Source of the DNA: JAICNR01 sp035699465 | GTDB lineage: Bacteria > Gemmatimonadota > Gemmatimonadetes > JACCXV01 > JAHWKZ01 | NCBI GenBank assembly: GCA_035699465.1 | Contig: DASSPT010000108.1 | Location: forward strand, 1-8,564 | DNA length: 8,564 nucleotides | Direction of reading: 5' to 3' | Shown: piece by piece, positions 6,498 to 8,564 of the stretch | How positions within the stretch are numbered: the stretch's first letter is position 1 | Layout of the letters: every line of letters begins with the position of its first letter | Program-made: the position numbers and the translations under genes | The notes under the pieces: model-generated | Seen by the model: the letters and a program-made list of their open reading frames with translations, nothing else | Told to the model about the DNA's origin: nothing | Database searches by the model: none

Positions 6498-7127
6498 ATG
6501 AACGAGGAACCGGTTCTGACTTCGGGGCGCGATCTCGCCGACGCCGGCGCCGCCGCGATCCTGGTCCATGGACGCGGCGGCTCGGCCGAGGGGATGCTCG
6601 AGCTGGCCGCCGCGATCGGAGTGGAGGACGTCGCCTGGCTCGCGCCTCAGGCCGCAGGGGGCGCGTGGTATCCGCACTCGTTCCTGGCCGCCATCGAAGC
6701 CAACGAGCCCTGGCTCTCGGCCTCGCTGGATCTCCTCGGCCGGCTCATGGCGCGCTGCGAAACTGCGGGCCTTCCGCCCGGGCGGATCGCGCTCGCCGGC
6801 TTCTCCCAGGGCGCCTGCCTCTCCGCCGAGTATGCTGCGCGTAATGCGCGGCGCTACGGCGGGCTCGTCCTCCTCTCGGGCGGCCTCATCGGGCCTCCGG
6901 GGACACCGCGCCGATACGCCGGCTCCCTGGCCGGGACGCCCGTCCTTCTCGGCTGCTCGGACGTCGACCCGCATATCCCCGTCGAGCGCGTCCACGAGAC
7001 CGCGCGCGTCCTTTCGTCGATGGGAGCGGACGTGGACGAGCGGATCTACCCCGGGCTCGGCCACACGGTGGTCGACGACGAGGTCGTAGCCGCGCGAGCG
7101 ATTCTCGACGGCCTCCTCCGCGAATGA
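6498..7127 (+). CDS. Alpha/beta hydrolase, carboxylesterase/phospholipase family
   Basis: A 209-aa serine hydrolase of the family that includes acyl-protein thioesterase-like carboxylesterases and MhqD-type hydrolases. The oxyanion loop is VHGRGGS (23-29), the nucleophile is S103 in GFSQG, and the likely triad partners are D157 (in the SDVDPHIP segment) and H189 (GLGHT). Length is normal for the family (about 200-230 aa). There is no signal peptide, so it should be cytoplasmic and act on soluble carboxyl esters or thioesters; the substrate is unknown. GGAGGAGGGG (6486-6495) precedes the ATG. Its stop overlaps the start of the cupin gene as ATGA, so the two are probably translated together. 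It is divergent from the oxidase operon and may share its control. In other bacteria relatives with the HGRG motif occur beside ring-cleaving dioxygenases in quinone resistance; here the partner is a cupin. Confidence 0.88.
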   Translation: MNEEPVLTSGRDLADAGAAAILVHGRGGSAEGMLELAAAIGVEDVAWLAPQAAGGAWYPHSFLAAIEANEPWLSASLDLLGRLMARCETAGLPPGRIALAGFSQGACLSAEYAARNARRYGGLVLLSGGLIGPPGTPRRYAGSLAGTPVLLGCSDVDPHIPVERVHETARVLSSMGADVDERIYPGLGHTVVDDEVVAARAILDGLLRE

Positions 7128-7492
7128 AGGTCACGCGGATCCGCGCCGACAATCGGGGAGTCACCCATTTCGACGAGATCGAGATCCCGTTGGAGGACGC
7201 GGGGCCGATCGGACACCTCTCGCTCCCCGTCGCCGCGGAGTCCGTCGTCTTCCGCGAGACCGGAGCCGACTACGAATACGACTGGCACCCCGCGCCGGCG
7301 CGGCAGCTCGTCGTGCTGCTGAACGGCGCCATCGAGATCGAAGTCGGAGACGGGGAGATCCGTCGTTTCGCGGGCGGTGAGGTGCTCCTCCTCGAGGACA
7401 CCACCGGGCGCGGCCATCGGACCCGGAACGTAGGATCCATACCGCGCCGCTCGCTGTTCGTCCCCCTCGATCCGCGCGCCGGGCTCGGGTGA
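7124..7492 (+). CDS. Small single-domain cupin protein
   Basis: A 122-aa single cupin barrel. Conserved pieces are DWHPAPARQLVVLLNG (53-68), then EIEVGDGEIRRFAGGEVLLL, and EDTTGRGHRTR (91-101). H55, Q61 and H98 are plausible metal ligands; the HxH of classical cupin motif 1 is missing (H-x-A), so metal binding may be altered. Proteins of this kind are common and mostly uncharacterised; a sensor, isomerase or dioxygenase role cannot be decided. There is no signal peptide. The ATG (7124-7126) overlaps the TGA of the esterase gene and has no Shine-Dalgarno of its own, which indicates translational coupling and stoichiometric production. Confidence 0.85.
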   Translation: MKVTRIRADNRGVTHFDEIEIPLEDAGPIGHLSLPVAAESVVFRETGADYEYDWHPAPARQLVVLLNGAIEIEVGDGEIRRFAGGEVLLLEDTTGRGHRTRNVGSIPRRSLFVPLDPRAGLG

Positions 7493-7495
7493 CGT

Positions 7496-7515
7496 GGACC
7501 GGCTCGTCCGGATCC
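7496..7515. terminator. Bulged hairpin between convergent genes, possible bidirectional terminator
   Basis: GGACCGG (7496-7502) can pair with CCGG-A-TCC (7508-7515), giving 7 base pairs with one bulged A and a 5-base loop. It begins 4 bases after the cupin stop and lies about 26 bases past the stop of the convergent channel gene. Neither strand has a following T-run, so any termination would be of a non-canonical type. The whole gap, 7493-7540, holds nothing else that I can recognise. Confidence 0.3.
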
Positions 7516-7540
7516 CCGCATGTGCCGCTTCGGGAGATCG

Positions 7541-8564
7541 TCAGCGCATGTTGCTCTTCGGGAACAGGACGCGATCCGGCTCGGCGTTCAGCCGCTCGAG
7601 CGCGGTGGTCAGGATCTCCGTCTTGACCCGGCCCCCTTCCTTGGGGTGCACCAGGTAGCGGACCGTCGCTTCGACCCAGGTGTTGGCGCTCGCGCGGAAA
7701 AAGACGGCCGGCTCCTCGCGCACCTCGAGCTCGTCCACCGGGGTCTTGGACAGCACCTCCCGGAAGGTGCGTACGCGCTCCCGCATCGCTTCGCCGACCG
7801 CCTCGTTCGCCACCTCCTTGAGAGTGCTGGCCACGAAGGCGAGGTCGCTCTCGTACGCGACCTGGAAGCTCAGCTCGTTCCATATGTACGGGAACAGCGG
7901 CCACGAGTAGCTGAATACCGGCTCGCTGAGGACGAGCGAGTTCGGGAACTTGATCACCCTGCCGCTGGGGTGATCGGTCGAGAGGTATTCGCCCCCGAAC
8001 TCCCACAGCGTGGTGTCGAGATATCCCACGTCGATGACGTCCCCCGTCGCGTCGCCGATCCGTATCCGGTCGCCGACCCGGTACGGGGTGCGGACCAGGA
8101 TGTACAGCCAGCCGATGAAGCTGAGGATGGGGGTCTGGAGGGCGAAGCCGAGGATCAGCGACAGGACGCCGAGCGACACGAGCGCCGTGTACCAGCTGGC
8201 CGACAGGATGGAGGCCACGACGAAGACGACGACGAGCGCGGCCGCGGCGCGCACCACGCGCCGCAGCGTGTACTCCGTGACCCGGCTCTCGAGCCGGCTG
8301 AGCACGAAGGCGTCCACGGCTTTGACCACGGTCAGGATCGCCACGACCGCCATGCCCCCCAGCGTCAGCCGTCGAAGGAACGCTTCGATCCGGGGGGCGA
8401 GCGGAATGGCTTCGAACCGCAGGAGGTAGTAGACCACCGCGAGGCCGCCGAGGACGAGCAGGTACGTCGCCACCCACGCGAGCTGGAGCGGACGCACCGG
8501 CTCCTTCGGGGTTTCCGTCGCCGTGATCTGCTGGAGCGCGACGCGGACGTCCTCGCGCTGCTCG
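7541..8564 (-). CDS. MscS-family mechanosensitive ion channel (5' end beyond the window)
   Basis: A small-conductance mechanosensitive channel of the inner membrane, which would release solutes when membrane tension rises. Numbered from the GTG at 8497, membrane segments lie at about 7-27, 45-65, 84-103 and 105-135. The last includes the pore helix with LGFALQTPILSFIGWLYIL, followed by RTPYRVGDRIRIG (136-148), as at the TM3-to-beta-domain junction of MscS. The VIKFPNS segment (181-187) corresponds to the usual IPN motif of the beta domain, and the rest is the C-terminal alpha/beta domain. From GTG8497 the protein is 318 aa, near family size. However, the frame stays open to the window edge: 22 more codons, 21 with G or C third positions, reading as a plausible helix. 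I therefore treat the gene as 5'-truncated by the window. AAGGAG lies only 3 bases before the GTG, a tight spacing, so that start remains possible. Confidence 0.9.
   Translation of the reverse strand, partial: EQREDVRVALQQITATETPKEPVRPLQLAWVATYLLVLGGLAVVYYLLRFEAIPLAPRIEAFLRRLTLGGMAVVAILTVVKAVDAFVLSRLESRVTEYTLRRVVRAAAALVVVFVVASILSASWYTALVSLGVLSLILGFALQTPILSFIGWLYILVRTPYRVGDRIRIGDATGDVIDVGYLDTTLWEFGGEYLSTDHPSGRVIKFPNSLVLSEPVFSYSWPLFPYIWNELSFQVAYESDLAFVASTLKEVANEAVGEAMRERVRTFREVLSKTPVDELEVREEPAVFFRASANTWVEATVRYLVHPKEGGRVKTEILTTALERLNAEPDRVLFPKSNMR

Noticed and set aside
6444..7064. Upstream extension of the oxidase reading frame
   Set aside because: It runs opposite the esterase gene, lacks the export signal position and removes the promoter region; the ATG at 6443 directly begins a signal sequence.
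7161..8477. Minus-strand open frame of 438 codons in another frame over the channel gene
   Set aside because: Arg/Gly/Pro-rich shadow of the MscS gene, also running across the cupin gene; no domain.

Overview
The window is a gene-dense, GC-rich piece of bacterial chromosome. Coding parts look about 70% G+C with strongly G/C third codon positions. Shine-Dalgarno sequences (AGGAGG) are readable, several proteins carry export signals, and neighbouring genes share 4-base overlaps. A Gram-negative, soil- or marine-type high-GC lineage would fit (Gemmatimonadota, Acidobacteriota or Myxococcota, for example). No marker gene is present, so the lineage is a guess. I see no rRNA, tRNA, CRISPR array, transposase or phage gene.

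Layout. Bases 1-186 carry no convincing gene and are lower in G+C (110 of the first 180 bases). From 6443 back to 187, all on the minus strand, lies a compact four-gene operon in transcription order: a large exported multicopper oxidase with an uncommon N-terminal extension; two exported amidohydrolases that are tandem paralogues (about 80% identical by eye); and an APP1-type HAD phosphatase that starts at TTG. Two of the three junctions are 4-base start/stop overlaps (4143-4146 and 1263-1266), and the third is a 31-base gap with a strong AGGAGG. Bases 6444-6497 are a divergent control region. From it a second, plus-strand pair is read: a serine alpha/beta hydrolase of the carboxylesterase/phospholipase family and a small cupin, again joined by a 4-base overlap. 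After a short convergent gap (7493-7540), which contains a bulged hairpin, a minus-strand MscS-type mechanosensitive channel runs off the right edge; its true start is probably outside.

How the genes may work together. The oxidase and both amidohydrolases carry export signals and metal-site motifs (copper for the oxidase, a two-metal amidohydrolase site for the others), so they probably act outside the cytoplasm, perhaps oxidising and then hydrolysing one class of compound. The divergent hydrolase and cupin lack export signals and could handle a product or a toxic quinone or phenolic inside the cell. This pathway idea is inference from gene order. The enzyme families are well supported; the substrates are not known. 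The most interesting points are the N-terminal domain of the oxidase, the tandem duplication of the exported amidohydrolase inside a tightly coupled operon, and the coupling of a cytoplasmic APP1 phosphatase to three exported enzymes.
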